Position numbers and translations under genes: made by a program. Below are positions 27,194 through 36,036 of a DNA stretch of 64,000 bases, piece after piece. Numbering within the stretch: position 1 is the stretch's first letter; each line of letters begins with the position of its first letter. The notes beneath the pieces were generated by a model. That model did no database searches, was not told where the DNA came from, and saw only the letters and a program-made list of their open reading frames with translations. This DNA comes from JACADW01 sp963747985 (GTDB lineage: Bacteria > Acidobacteriota > UBA6911), in assembly GCA_963747985.1 (NCBI GenBank), contig CAVVHG010000009.1, positions 248,001-312,000 on the forward strand, given 5' to 3'.

Positions 27194-28294
27194 ATGGCAG
27201 TGATTGACTTCGGCGGAGTGAGGGAAGAAATCGTTACCCGCAAGGAATTCACGCTCGCGAAGGCGAGGAAAGTGCTCAAGAACGAGGTGATTGCGATCAT
27301 CGGGTACGGCGTGCAGGGCCCTGCGCAGGCACTCAACCTGAAGGACAACGGGTTCAACGTCATCGTCGGGCAGAGGAAGGCGCTCAGGAAAGATTGGGAT
27401 CGTGCCCGCAAAGACGGCTGGATTCCGGGCAAGACGCTCTTCGACATAGAGGAGGCGGCGCTCAAGGGGACCATCATCCAAATGCTTGTCTCCGATGCTG
27501 CGCAGATGGCGATCTGGCCCGGAATCAAACGTCAGCTCAAGGCAGGGGACGCGCTCTACTTTTCCCACGGCTTCTCGATCGTTTTCAAAGACCAGACCAG
27601 GGTCATCCCACCCGTCGACGTCGACGTGATCATGGTAGCGCCCAAGGGAAGCGGCACATCGGTGCGGCGCAACTTCCTTTCCGGTGCCGGCATCAACTCC
27701 AGCTACGCGGTCTTCCAGGACGCAACCGGAAGGGCGCGCGAGCGTTGTATCGCCGTGGGGATCGGGATAGGCTCCGGCTACCTGTTTCCCACGACGTTCG
27801 AGGGCGAAGTCTACAGCGACCTGACCGGCGAGCGCGGAGTGCTCATGGGGGCCGTTGCCGGCATCATGGAGGCTCAGTACGAGGTACTGCGCAGGAACGG
27901 GCACAGCCCGAGCGAAGCTTTCAATGAAACAGTGGAAGAGTTGACGCAGAGCCTGATCCGCCTGGTCGACGAAAACGGGATGGACTGGATGTACGTGAAC
28001 TGCTCGGCGACGGCGCAGCGCGGTGCGCTCGACTGGAAGCCCCGCTTCAGGGACGCGGTCCGGCCTGTTTTCCGCGAGCTCTACGAGCGAGTCAAGACAG
28101 GCAAGGAAACCGAGCGCGTGCTCTCCGCCTGCGGGCAGCCGAACTACAAGGAACTGCTCAACAGGGAGCTTTCGGAACTGGGTAACTCGGAGATGTGGCT
28201 GACAGGGAAGGCCGTGCGCGCCCTCCGGCCGAAACAGAAGGCAGCCCGGATTTCGAGGGCAACCAGAGGCCTCGCGGGGAGGGGTGGCAACTAG
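27194..28294 (+). CDS. ilvC: Ketol-acid reductoisomerase
   Basis: A 366-aa acetohydroxyacid isomeroreductase of branched-chain amino acid synthesis. The nucleotide loop IAIIGYGVQGPAQALNLKDNG is followed by NVIVGQRKA. DIEEAALKGTIIQMLVSD and ALYFSHGFSIVF are typical, as are the metal-site helices with DLTGERGVLMGAVAGIMEAQYE. AAAGGAGACAGG stands before the ATG. Other ilv genes are not in the window. The M29 aminopeptidase follows by 28 bp, an unusual partner that may only share a promoter. Confidence 0.93.
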   Translation: MAVIDFGGVREEIVTRKEFTLAKARKVLKNEVIAIIGYGVQGPAQALNLKDNGFNVIVGQRKALRKDWDRARKDGWIPGKTLFDIEEAALKGTIIQMLVSDAAQMAIWPGIKRQLKAGDALYFSHGFSIVFKDQTRVIPPVDVDVIMVAPKGSGTSVRRNFLSGAGINSSYAVFQDATGRARERCIAVGIGIGSGYLFPTTFEGEVYSDLTGERGVLMGAVAGIMEAQYEVLRRNGHSPSEAFNETVEELTQSLIRLVDENGMDWMYVNCSATAQRGALDWKPRFRDAVRPVFRELYERVKTGKETERVLSACGQPNYKELLNRELSELGNSEMWLTGKAVRALRPKQKAARISRATRGLAGRGGN

Positions 28295-28322
28295 CCTTCC
28301 AGACACCTCAGGAGAGATTCTC

Positions 28323-29513
28323 GTGACAGTCAAGATCAGCGACCGCGACCTGGAAACATGGGCCGACTGCCTCCTCAATCACTCTGTCGGCGGCGTCACG
28401 CCGGATGATGTCGTAATGCTCAAGGGGGAGCGAATCGCCTGGCCGCTGCTCTCCGTTTTGCAGGACAAAGTCTTCGCAGCCGGTGCCGTCGCCGACGTCT
28501 GCCTCGTCCCTCCGGACAACGACCGGGGCAAGGTCTGGGGAGCCTCCATCGCGCGCCACGGCAGTATCGCGCAAATCGGGCGTGTCCCGTCCTGGCACCG
28601 GGCCCGGTATGAGGCCATGACAAAGTACATCGAAGTTCTCGGCGCCGAGGCGCCGGAAATGTTTGCCGGCCTCCCACAGGAAATGGCCGCCGCGTTGATG
28701 CGGGCGGACGAGCCTTACCGGAGCATCCGCCTGCTCAAGCCATGGGTGATCACCCTCTACCCGACCCGGGGGTACGCGGACCTCGAGGAGATGAGCCTCG
28801 AGGAGTACGCGGCCGTGATCATCGCAGCCTCGACTGTTGACCCACGCCAGCTCGAGGCTGCCGAGGAACCTGTCTGGAAGGTCATGGACGGGAGCCGGAC
28901 GGTCCGGATAGTCACAGAGCATCCGCGCTCGAGCAGGACACTCGAGCTGACGATGGACATCGGCGATCACAAGGTCCGGAAATGTACCGGAAAACACAAC
29001 GTCCCTGACGGCGAGGTGTTCACTAGCCCTGATGCCCGGACAACCGAAGGCGAGATTTTCGTGGACATGCCGGTTTCCGAAAGCGGGGTCACCGTGCAGG
29101 GAATCTACCTGCGTTTCGAAGCCGGTGTGATCAGGGAGTACTCCGCGGAAGTGGGCAGCGACGCGCTGGCAAGAGTCATCGAGACCGACGCGGGCTCGCA
29201 CCGGTTGGGGGAAGTGGCGTTCGGAATGAATGCCGGCATCACCAGGGCGCTTCGCCACCCGCTGTTTGCCGAGAAGGTCGGCGGCACGGTGCATATCGCA
29301 ATCGGCGGCAGCTATCCCGAGTGCTATGTCGACGATCCTGCTTCGGCTGAAGGGAAAGCACGCTGTGATGAGCTCGCCCGGCAGGGAAGCCTGAACCGTT
29401 CGGCACAGCACGTCGATATCGTGACGGATTTCCGCGGGAACGGGGCCGGACGAGCTGTCTACCTCGACGATACGAAGCTCGCCGTAAGGGACGGCATCTG
29501 GGTGGTTCCGTAA
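28323..29513 (+). CDS. M29 family aminopeptidase
   Basis: A 396-aa metallo-aminopeptidase of the AmpS/PepT type. Signatures are KHNVPDGEVFTSPDA (metal-binding glutamate), DMPVSESGVTVQGIYLRFE, HRLGEVAFGMNAGI and VHIAIGGSYPEC, with a closing VYLDDTKLAVRDGIWV. GTG 28323 is preferred because GGAGA lies seven bases upstream; another GTG at 28284 would overlap ilvC. Cytoplasmic, no signal peptide. It would trim N-terminal residues from peptides. Confidence 0.88.
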   Translation: MTVKISDRDLETWADCLLNHSVGGVTPDDVVMLKGERIAWPLLSVLQDKVFAAGAVADVCLVPPDNDRGKVWGASIARHGSIAQIGRVPSWHRARYEAMTKYIEVLGAEAPEMFAGLPQEMAAALMRADEPYRSIRLLKPWVITLYPTRGYADLEEMSLEEYAAVIIAASTVDPRQLEAAEEPVWKVMDGSRTVRIVTEHPRSSRTLELTMDIGDHKVRKCTGKHNVPDGEVFTSPDARTTEGEIFVDMPVSESGVTVQGIYLRFEAGVIREYSAEVGSDALARVIETDAGSHRLGEVAFGMNAGITRALRHPLFAEKVGGTVHIAIGGSYPECYVDDPASAEGKARCDELARQGSLNRSAQHVDIVTDFRGNGAGRAVYLDDTKLAVRDGIWVVP

Positions 29514-29798
29514 GCCGTACTATCCGGGCCGGACCAACTGGAGGCAATTGATTCCGGCAGGCTTCGAGCTTTCGGCTCTCCAAGCTGACGGCTGAAAGCT
29601 GAGAACTTCTGCCGACAACGCCGATGTTCCGGCTCCAAGAGCGCGCCCAGGCCTTAAGTGCGATTGACAACAGCCCGCCGGCAGCCCACCATTCATCCCG
29701 TCTCGCATGAGTCCCAGTGCGTGCCAGCCGTCCGGCGCACGTTGCGCACCGCGAACAGGCAGGTCTGACCCCTGGAATCCGGCATGGAGGAATCGATC

Positions 29799-32342
29799 AT
29801 GAAGATGTTGTGCAGACGGTTGCTGTCCCTGTTTACAGCCGCGGCTCTCATCACCCTTCCTGGAGTGATAGACGCGGGTCAGGCGCCTCCGCCGCAAAGA
29901 GCCCCGACGCCTCAGAACTCGGGCACCCCGTCGTCGCCTGGCCAGGAAGGCTGGCCGCGGGAAGTCAAGAGCGGCGACAAGACATTCAAGGTGTACCAGC
30001 CTCAGCTGGAATCCTGGGACGGCAGCCGAATCTCCGCTTACTCTGCCATAGAAGTGAGCGTTGCAGGCAGCGACAAGCCAACATTTGGAGCCGCTCTGGT
30101 GACGGCGAGAACCGAGGTGGACAGAGTGACCCGAATGGTCAGCCTCGAGGATCTTAAGGTCCCCAAGGCGATCTTCCCGGCAGACCCGGACAACGAAGGG
30201 CTCTACCTCCGGATCCTTCAAAACAGCGTGATGCCGAAAGTTCGGCGAATCTCCCTCGACAGAATGGAGGCAGAGCTGGCGATCACTGAAGCACAGAACA
30301 AGATCGAAGCCATGCCGCTCAAGAATGACCCTCCGCGCATCGTCTTTTCGACCGTACCTGGTATCCCTGTCCTGATCGATGGGAATCCGGCATACCGGTC
30401 TGTAAAGGAGACCAAACTCGAGCGCGTCATCAATACGCGGGTCCTGATTCTGCGGGAACCCGGCGGCAAGCACTATTTGCACGTCTTCGACGGATGGATG
30501 GAGGCAGCCGCGATATCCGGGCCCTGGACAGTATGCAGGAAGCCTGACGGAGATCTCGAGAAGGCGATGAAGGATGCCATCGCCGGCGGCCAGGTCGATC
30601 TGCTCGAGGGGAAGGGTGACCCGGAAGCGAAAGATGAGAAACCGTCGCTTGCCAAAGGTCCCGTTCCGGTGATCTATCCAGCCACCTCCCCCATGGAGCT
30701 CATCGTGACCGAGGGGGAGCCCAAGTACGTGCCGGTTGAAGGCACCTCGCTCGTATATGCCGAAAACACCACCGGCAACCTCTTCAAGCACACGGCCGAA
30801 GACAAGGTTTACGTGCTTCTTTCAGGGCGATGGTTCCGCTCCGCAACGATGGACGGGCCGTGGGAATTTGTCTCCGGCGGCAAGCTGCCGCCGGATTTTT
30901 CCAAGATCCCGGATGATAGCCCGAAGGAGAATGTGAAGGCGTCGATCCCCGAAACGCCGCAGGCGAAAGAGGCGGTCATCGCCGCCAACATCCCGCAGAC
31001 AGCCGTGGTAAATCGGAAGAACGCCAGGTTGACGCCACCGCAGTTCGACGGCGAGCCGCAGTTCAAGCCGGTCGACGGCACCCCGCTTCAGTATGCCGTC
31101 AACACCGCGACTCCGATCATCCGGGTGGATGAGAAGACGTTTTACGCCGTCGAGAACGGAATATGGTTCAGGAGTTCCTCAGTCAAGGGCCCCTGGGAAG
31201 TAGCGGATGCGATACCGCCTGCGATCTACGGAATTCCCCCCAGTTCCCCCGTGCATTACATCACATACGTGAAGGTCTACAGCTCCAACGCGGATACGGT
31301 GACGGTCGGATACACACCCGGGTACTACGGAACCTGCATCACCCATGGCTCGGGCTACGTTGCGGTGTACGGCACCGGTTACTACTACACTCCGTGGGTC
31401 GGGTCGGCCTGGTTCGGACCGCCGGTGACGTACGGCTTCGGTTCAGCCGTGGTCTATACCCCCTGGTCTGGTTGGGCCTTCAGCTTCGGCTTCGGCTGGT
31501 CCTGGGGCTACCCGATGTACCCAATGGGCTGGGGTTGGGGGCCATATCCCTGGTGGGGGCCGATCGGGTGGGGCTACTACTATCCGTACCCGTACTACCG
31601 TCCTCCTTACTATGGCGGCGTGGCCTGGGGCCCGGGCGGCGCGGTCGCCTGGGGTCCTGGCGGTTGGGCAGCCACCACAGGCAACGTCTATTCACGCTGG
31701 GGATCCACACAGGCAGTCACCCGCACATCCCAGGGCTACAACGCCTGGACGGGCAACAGGTGGGCAAATCAGGTCGGGGCTGCCTATAACTCGAGAACCG
31801 GCACCATCGCCGCGGGCCAGCGGGCGGCAGTCGGCAACGTCTACACTGGCAACTACGCATACGGCAAGCGGGGGGCTGCCTACAATCCCAACACGGGCCA
31901 GGCTGTCAAGGGCGGCACCATCACCGCGGGCAATGCCGGTTCAGGCCAGAGCGGAACCGCCTCTTGGCTGCGCGGGGAAAACGGCGGTGTCATGAAGGTA
32001 GGTGACGACATCTATGCCGGGAAGGACGGTACGGTTTACCGAAAAGGGGATAGCGGATGGGAGAAGAACAACGGCGGCGGCTGGAATTCCGTTGACAGAC
32101 CCCCGACTGGTTCACAGTCCGGCCAGACAAGGCCCACACAGGGAACACAGCCCCAGACTCGGCCGGCTCAAACTTCGTCGTGGAACCAGCAGGCGCGCCC
32201 GACCCAGATGGATACCACGCGGACACTCGATCAGCAGCGAGCGGCGCGATCCACGGGACAGGCGAGAACCCAGAGTTTCAACTCGGGCGCGTACCGCTCG
32301 GCAGGCAGTATGCCGCGCAGCGGCGGTTTCCGACGAAGGTAG
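29799..32342 (+). CDS. Secreted W/Y/G-rich repeat protein (carbohydrate-binding family V/XII-like annotation), function unknown
   Basis: An 847-aa exported protein: signal peptide MKMLCRRLLSLFTAAALITL, then several repeats of a short beta module. Two clear copies contain GEPKYVPVEGTSLVYAENT with VLLSGRWFRSATMDGPWEFV, and GEPQFKPVDGTPLQYAVNT with AVENGIWFRSSSVKGPWEV. Next comes a stretch with VGYTPGYYGTCITHGSGY, then a segment of roughly 110 residues almost wholly Gly, Tyr, Trp and Pro. The C-terminal third is low-complexity, Gly/Gln/Thr/Arg-rich and ends SGGFRRR. Similar proteins are common in Acidobacteria and Proteobacteria under vague carbohydrate-binding names. ATG 29799 is preferred (GGAGG eight bases upstream). 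Confidence 0.75.
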   Translation: MKMLCRRLLSLFTAAALITLPGVIDAGQAPPPQRAPTPQNSGTPSSPGQEGWPREVKSGDKTFKVYQPQLESWDGSRISAYSAIEVSVAGSDKPTFGAALVTARTEVDRVTRMVSLEDLKVPKAIFPADPDNEGLYLRILQNSVMPKVRRISLDRMEAELAITEAQNKIEAMPLKNDPPRIVFSTVPGIPVLIDGNPAYRSVKETKLERVINTRVLILREPGGKHYLHVFDGWMEAAAISGPWTVCRKPDGDLEKAMKDAIAGGQVDLLEGKGDPEAKDEKPSLAKGPVPVIYPATSPMELIVTEGEPKYVPVEGTSLVYAENTTGNLFKHTAEDKVYVLLSGRWFRSATMDGPWEFVSGGKLPPDFSKIPDDSPKENVKASIPETPQAKEAVIAANIPQTAVVNRKNARLTPPQFDGEPQFKPVDGTPLQYAVNTATPIIRVDEKTFYAVENGIWFRSSSVKGPWEVADAIPPAIYGIPPSSPVHYITYVKVYSSNADTVTVGYTPGYYGTCITHGSGYVAVYGTGYYYTPWVGSAWFGPPVTYGFGSAVVYTPWSGWAFSFGFGWSWGYPMYPMGWGWGPYPWWGPIGWGYYYPYPYYRPPYYGGVAWGPGGAVAWGPGGWAATTGNVYSRWGSTQAVTRTSQGYNAWTGNRWANQVGAAYNSRTGTIAAGQRAAVGNVYTGNYAYGKRGAAYNPNTGQAVKGGTITAGNAGSGQSGTASWLRGENGGVMKVGDDIYAGKDGTVYRKGDSGWEKNNGGGWNSVDRPPTGSQSGQTRPTQGTQPQTRPAQTSSWNQQARPTQMDTTRTLDQQRAARSTGQARTQSFNSGAYRSAGSMPRSGGFRRR

Positions 32343-32433
32343 TGAATGATCCTTCGAGGTTCTTCGGGGCCTTCGAGCCCTTGAGGTGAGCCCTTGGCGT
32401 TCACCCCAAAGGCTCAAAGAGCTCGAGGGACCT

Positions 32434-32931
32434 CTACTGGACGAGGGGGATCTGAGAGCCGATTTGAAGTTCGACCATGTCGCCGAGCATGGTTTCCGTC
32501 TGCAGGAAGCGCGCCGCGACCCGTGCGCCGAGCGCCGCCTTCATCAGGCCGTAATACTTCTTCCTGAGTGCGAGCGTCTGCTGGGCCATATCGAGGTTCT
32601 TCACTGCCAGTTCATCGGCAACCGCATCCGTAATGGTCTGGTAGTTGTCCGCGTACTTCTTTATGTTGGCGATCCTCTGGTCCCAGATCGCATTGAGCTC
32701 CGTCTGGTACTTGTCATAGACGCCCCAGAACTGCGCCTTTTGTGCCGCTTCCAGCCCCATTGCTTCGTCGACTACCGACTGCTTCTGGATGCGGAGGTCT
32801 TTCCGCATCATGTCAACCATCGCCTGCATATTCTTCTCGTTCGGCTGTGGCGCGGATGTCTGAGCCCACGCGCTTACTGCCAGCAGGCAGCCAAGTGTCA
32901 AGAAAGCCAGGATCAATCTGCAAGATCTCAT
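32434..32931 (-). CDS. Small secreted helical protein
   Basis: A 165-aa protein with a signal peptide (MRSCRLILAFLTLGCLLAVSAWAQ). The mature part is predicted all-helical and charged (MRKDLRIQKQSVVDEAMGLE, ALRKKYYGLMKAALGARVAA), recalling Spy/CpxP-like periplasmic chaperones in layout but without their LTxxQ motif. AGGAGACAT precedes the ATG at 32931. Family not recognised. Confidence 0.72.
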   Translation of the reverse strand: MRSCRLILAFLTLGCLLAVSAWAQTSAPQPNEKNMQAMVDMMRKDLRIQKQSVVDEAMGLEAAQKAQFWGVYDKYQTELNAIWDQRIANIKKYADNYQTITDAVADELAVKNLDMAQQTLALRKKYYGLMKAALGARVAARFLQTETMLGDMVELQIGSQIPLVQ

Positions 32932-33105
32932 ATGTCTCCTAATATCAGCCCTGCGTTGACGAACCGATTCAATCGTGAAGGCGATGGCAGGCGGTGAGGC
33001 ACGCCGCTTCACGAACGACTCGCCTGAGTCGGCGCGAATTGTATCACGCCGCACACAATCGTCCAGTACTGGCATGGATACTCTGCGGTCTGCCTTCCCT
33101 CCAAC

Positions 33106-33164
33106 ATGTGGGGCGGGTTTTCAACCCGCCCACTTGAAACCGCCCCTTGAAAAGCCGCCCCACA
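33106..33164. repeat. REP-like double hairpin, copy A
   Basis: Two hairpins: GGGCGGGTTTTCAACCCGCCC then GCCCCTTGAAAAGCCGCCCC (imperfect). The same unit recurs at 40173-40224 and 56271-56322. It lies in the 377-bp divergent spacer before the FkbM gene, where I see nothing else. Confidence 0.75.
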
Positions 33165-33308
33165 GGAGAGAGGCACAGGTTTTCCTCCTGCAGAAGGAGA
33201 AAAATCGATGCCAGCTGAGGTAAAGTATCAGTGCCGCGAAGCCAGCCGGAGTGAAGGGCCGCACTCAGGGCCCTTCGCGGACCGGCTTCGACGGACCAGG
33301 GAGGAAAC

Positions 33309-34148
33309 TTGGCACGTCCGCTCTTCCGCACGTCGATTCTGAGCGCGATCTTTGCGGCCTTTGGGTTTTTTGCCCCTCCGGCCTGCCCACAGCCGGAGAC
33401 CGGCCCCGCCAAAACGATCCCCGGGTCGCCTCGACTGTTGAAGACAGATGCTGCTTCCGGACTGGAACTCTGGCAGACGGGCCTCGGCCCACTCTGGATT
33501 CCCCAGCCGGGATACTATGTCATTAAGCACCTGGATTGGGAGAGCACGGTCGAGAAGGTCTACGATCACCCACTGGCCCATGTCGGTCGCGACGACGTAG
33601 TAATCGATTGCGGCGCACACATCGGCGGCTTCACGCGCATCGCACTGCAGGCAGGCGCGCGCCTGGTGGTGGCGATTGAGCCGGAAATTGCCAATCTGCG
33701 CGCTTTCCGGCGGAATTTCGAACAGGAACTGAAGAACGCCCGGGTGCTGCTGATTCCCAAGGGCGTCTGGGAGACAACGGGGAAGCTTTCACTGCACATT
33801 TCGAAGACCGGAGACTCTCACAGCATCATCTTCGCGCAAAAGGGCCCCGGCGATGAGGAAATCGAAGTGACAACGCTGGATACCCTGGCCCGCGAGCTCA
33901 AGCTGGACAAGGTTGATTTCATCAAGATGGACATTGAAGGATCTGAGGCGAATGCGCTGCGGGGAGCCAGTCAGGTGATTCAACGGTGGAAACCGCGCAT
34001 GGCGATCTCGAGCTACCATGTGAAGGGCGATCCAGCCGTGTTGTCCGCACTCGTCTGGAGCACACGCTCCGACTACCTGCTGGACACGAAGGACCTGATC
34101 CAGGCGCCTCACGGCTCTACCGTCCCCAAGGTGCTTTTCTTCCACTGA
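33309..34148 (+). CDS. FkbM family methyltransferase with N-terminal signal-like sequence
   Basis: A 279-aa protein. The SAM-binding motif I is VVIDCGAHIGGFTRIALQAG; motif II is VVAIEPEIANLRAFRRN; the FkbM-type post-motifs are VTTLDTLARELKLDKVDFIKMDIEGSE. The start is TTG at 33309, four bases after AGGGAGG; no ATG fits. The first 27 residues (MARPLFRTSILSAIFAAFGF...) look like a signal peptide or membrane anchor, which is unusual because SAM is cytoplasmic. It may be a membrane anchor with the domain inside. Substrate, usually a sugar or polyketide oxygen in this family, is unknown. Confidence 0.8.
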   Translation: MARPLFRTSILSAIFAAFGFFAPPACPQPETGPAKTIPGSPRLLKTDAASGLELWQTGLGPLWIPQPGYYVIKHLDWESTVEKVYDHPLAHVGRDDVVIDCGAHIGGFTRIALQAGARLVVAIEPEIANLRAFRRNFEQELKNARVLLIPKGVWETTGKLSLHISKTGDSHSIIFAQKGPGDEEIEVTTLDTLARELKLDKVDFIKMDIEGSEANALRGASQVIQRWKPRMAISSYHVKGDPAVLSALVWSTRSDYLLDTKDLIQAPHGSTVPKVLFFH

Positions 34149-34262
34149 ACCGCGAAAGCCGGAGGGTTGTGCCTCACGGATCGCAATAGCAGACCGTGCC
34201 CGCCAAACCGCAGGAACGGGCATGGATCAAGAAACCAGGCATGAACAGATCGGAGGAACCAA

Positions 34263-35825
34263 ATGAAGCGAAGGGCCTTTTTGAAGACCGCAGCACTGAC
34301 TGGCGCCGCCACCGAGATCACCGCCTCGATGTCATCCGGATACGTTCCTGCCCACAACTGGGACAGGTACGATTTCGGATCAGGCCCTCCCATCACCGGC
34401 CGGCTGAACCAGGGGCCCTTCCCGCAATATCCGCCCGAAGACCTCTTTCCGGGCGGAGACGTGGTGATGGCCACGACACCGGCCAGTGAACCGGTGCCGA
34501 ACTACGGCAGAGGGCTCGTGACCTACATTGCCGCCGACATGGGCACGGCCGAGATCATTTCCGACGACAAGTCCAAAGCCATCGATGATCTCGCCCGCCT
34601 TCCGCTGGGGCAGAAACTCTATATTCGCCCGACCTGGCGCGAGATCCAACAGCGTCGCGGCCGGCTCGACTTCCCCGACTATTGGAAACTGACTTTCGAC
34701 CTGGCCAGGAAGTACAACAAGCGGGTCGGCTTCCGGATCCAGATGCGAGCGCCGGACTATCGCGAGGAAGCCCTTCCGGACTTCGTGCTCGAAAAGGTCC
34801 CGATGGTGAAACTCATAGGGGAGTGGAAAAGCAGCCCCAACAGCGTACGCGGTCAGAAGAAGGGATTCGAGGAACCCCGCTATGATCATCCCTACTTTCA
34901 GGAGGCCTACAGGGAACTGAACGGGCTTCTTGCTGCGGAACTGGACGGCAGCCCGCTTATAGAGTACATGGACACGTTCATGTACGGCTTCTGGGGGGAA
35001 GGCCATACATGGCCCTTCACGAACAATCCGTTCCCGGATTACGAGACTGCTGAGCAAACCTGGATCAGGATGTGGGAAATCCAGGCCGAGCACTGGAAAA
35101 AGACACCGCTGGTGACCAACACGCAGCCGGATTTCAGCCTCGTCGGCAATTCAGAACTGGTCGACCGCACAATCCGCAGCCACAATTGGCTCCGCACGGA
35201 TACCATCTTCATCGAGAACATGCAGATAGAGTCGATCAGCAACCGTCCTCCCTGGATCGCCGGAGTCCTGGAGGTCGCGATGTCCGACGGGTCGCCCAAC
35301 TCGCTCCACATCAGTGAAGGTGTGCCGGGGACGGACAATATGATCGCCCATGTGATGGACGTTGGCGCAAACTACTGGTCGCTGTGGAATTTTCACAAGA
35401 TCAGCGCCGAAGGCATCATGAATTATTACAGGCAGTATCCCCAGGCCATCGATCTGATCAACCGCAAGGTCGGCTACAATGTCCGTCCATCCTTCATCTG
35501 GTACTACGAGGGAACAGGCAACCCGGGCTTGATCGTCGGTTTTGCCAACGACGGCATCGCAGGAGTGCCGGGAGCCTTGAGGGCTTACGTGGTCAACGAT
35601 GACGGCAAGGTGAATGTGGGAGGCAGTCTCGACCCGGGTTACCCCGTGCCGGGCAAGATTCGGCAGGCTCAGTTTGTGCTGCCGAAAGGCACGAAGTGGG
35701 AAGGGCTCAAGCTCAAGGCGGAGCTCGAGGTCAAAGGCGTTCGGTACCCCGTCCGCTGGGCCTGCCATCAGCAAACGAACCCGGATGGCTCGCTGACGCT
35801 GCGCCGTAATCTGAGGGGGGACTAA
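34263..35825 (+). CDS. Secreted glycoside hydrolase-like TIM-barrel protein
   Basis: A 520-aa protein with a Tat-like leader (MKRRAFLKTAALTGAATE). The body has the look of a GH-A type barrel: IYIRPTWREIQQRRGRLDF, YWKLTFDLARKYNKRVGFRI, then EYMDTFMYGFWGEGHTWPF with acid residues at a plausible active site, and IFIENMQIESIS. The C-terminal part resembles the DUF4832-type beta domain (LKAELEVKGVRYPVRWAC). The exact family is not certain. GGAGGAACC precedes the ATG. It is convergent with another glycosidase-like gene. Confidence 0.6.
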   Translation: MKRRAFLKTAALTGAATEITASMSSGYVPAHNWDRYDFGSGPPITGRLNQGPFPQYPPEDLFPGGDVVMATTPASEPVPNYGRGLVTYIAADMGTAEIISDDKSKAIDDLARLPLGQKLYIRPTWREIQQRRGRLDFPDYWKLTFDLARKYNKRVGFRIQMRAPDYREEALPDFVLEKVPMVKLIGEWKSSPNSVRGQKKGFEEPRYDHPYFQEAYRELNGLLAAELDGSPLIEYMDTFMYGFWGEGHTWPFTNNPFPDYETAEQTWIRMWEIQAEHWKKTPLVTNTQPDFSLVGNSELVDRTIRSHNWLRTDTIFIENMQIESISNRPPWIAGVLEVAMSDGSPNSLHISEGVPGTDNMIAHVMDVGANYWSLWNFHKISAEGIMNYYRQYPQAIDLINRKVGYNVRPSFIWYYEGTGNPGLIVGFANDGIAGVPGALRAYVVNDDGKVNVGGSLDPGYPVPGKIRQAQFVLPKGTKWEGLKLKAELEVKGVRYPVRWACHQQTNPDGSLTLRRNLRGD

Positions 35826-36036
35826 CTCCAGGATTGCAAAGACACCGGAACGTTCCTTGGGACGCGGATGAACGCGGGCAAAGCTCGCCGACAGAACCGT
35901 GAGACGACGATTCATGTCGGCGTCGGTCGGCGTGCTTCCGCGTCCGCAAGCACAGCCAGCCGGACCCGGGAACTGCGGTACTGAGCGATCGCGACGAGGC
36001 ACTAGCCCCAGGCGACCGGGATCGGTCGGGGCGGGG

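Noticed and set aside
27176..28378. A 400-codon minus-strand frame
   Set aside because: It is antisense to ilvC, which has clear catalytic motifs; a shadow caused by codon bias.
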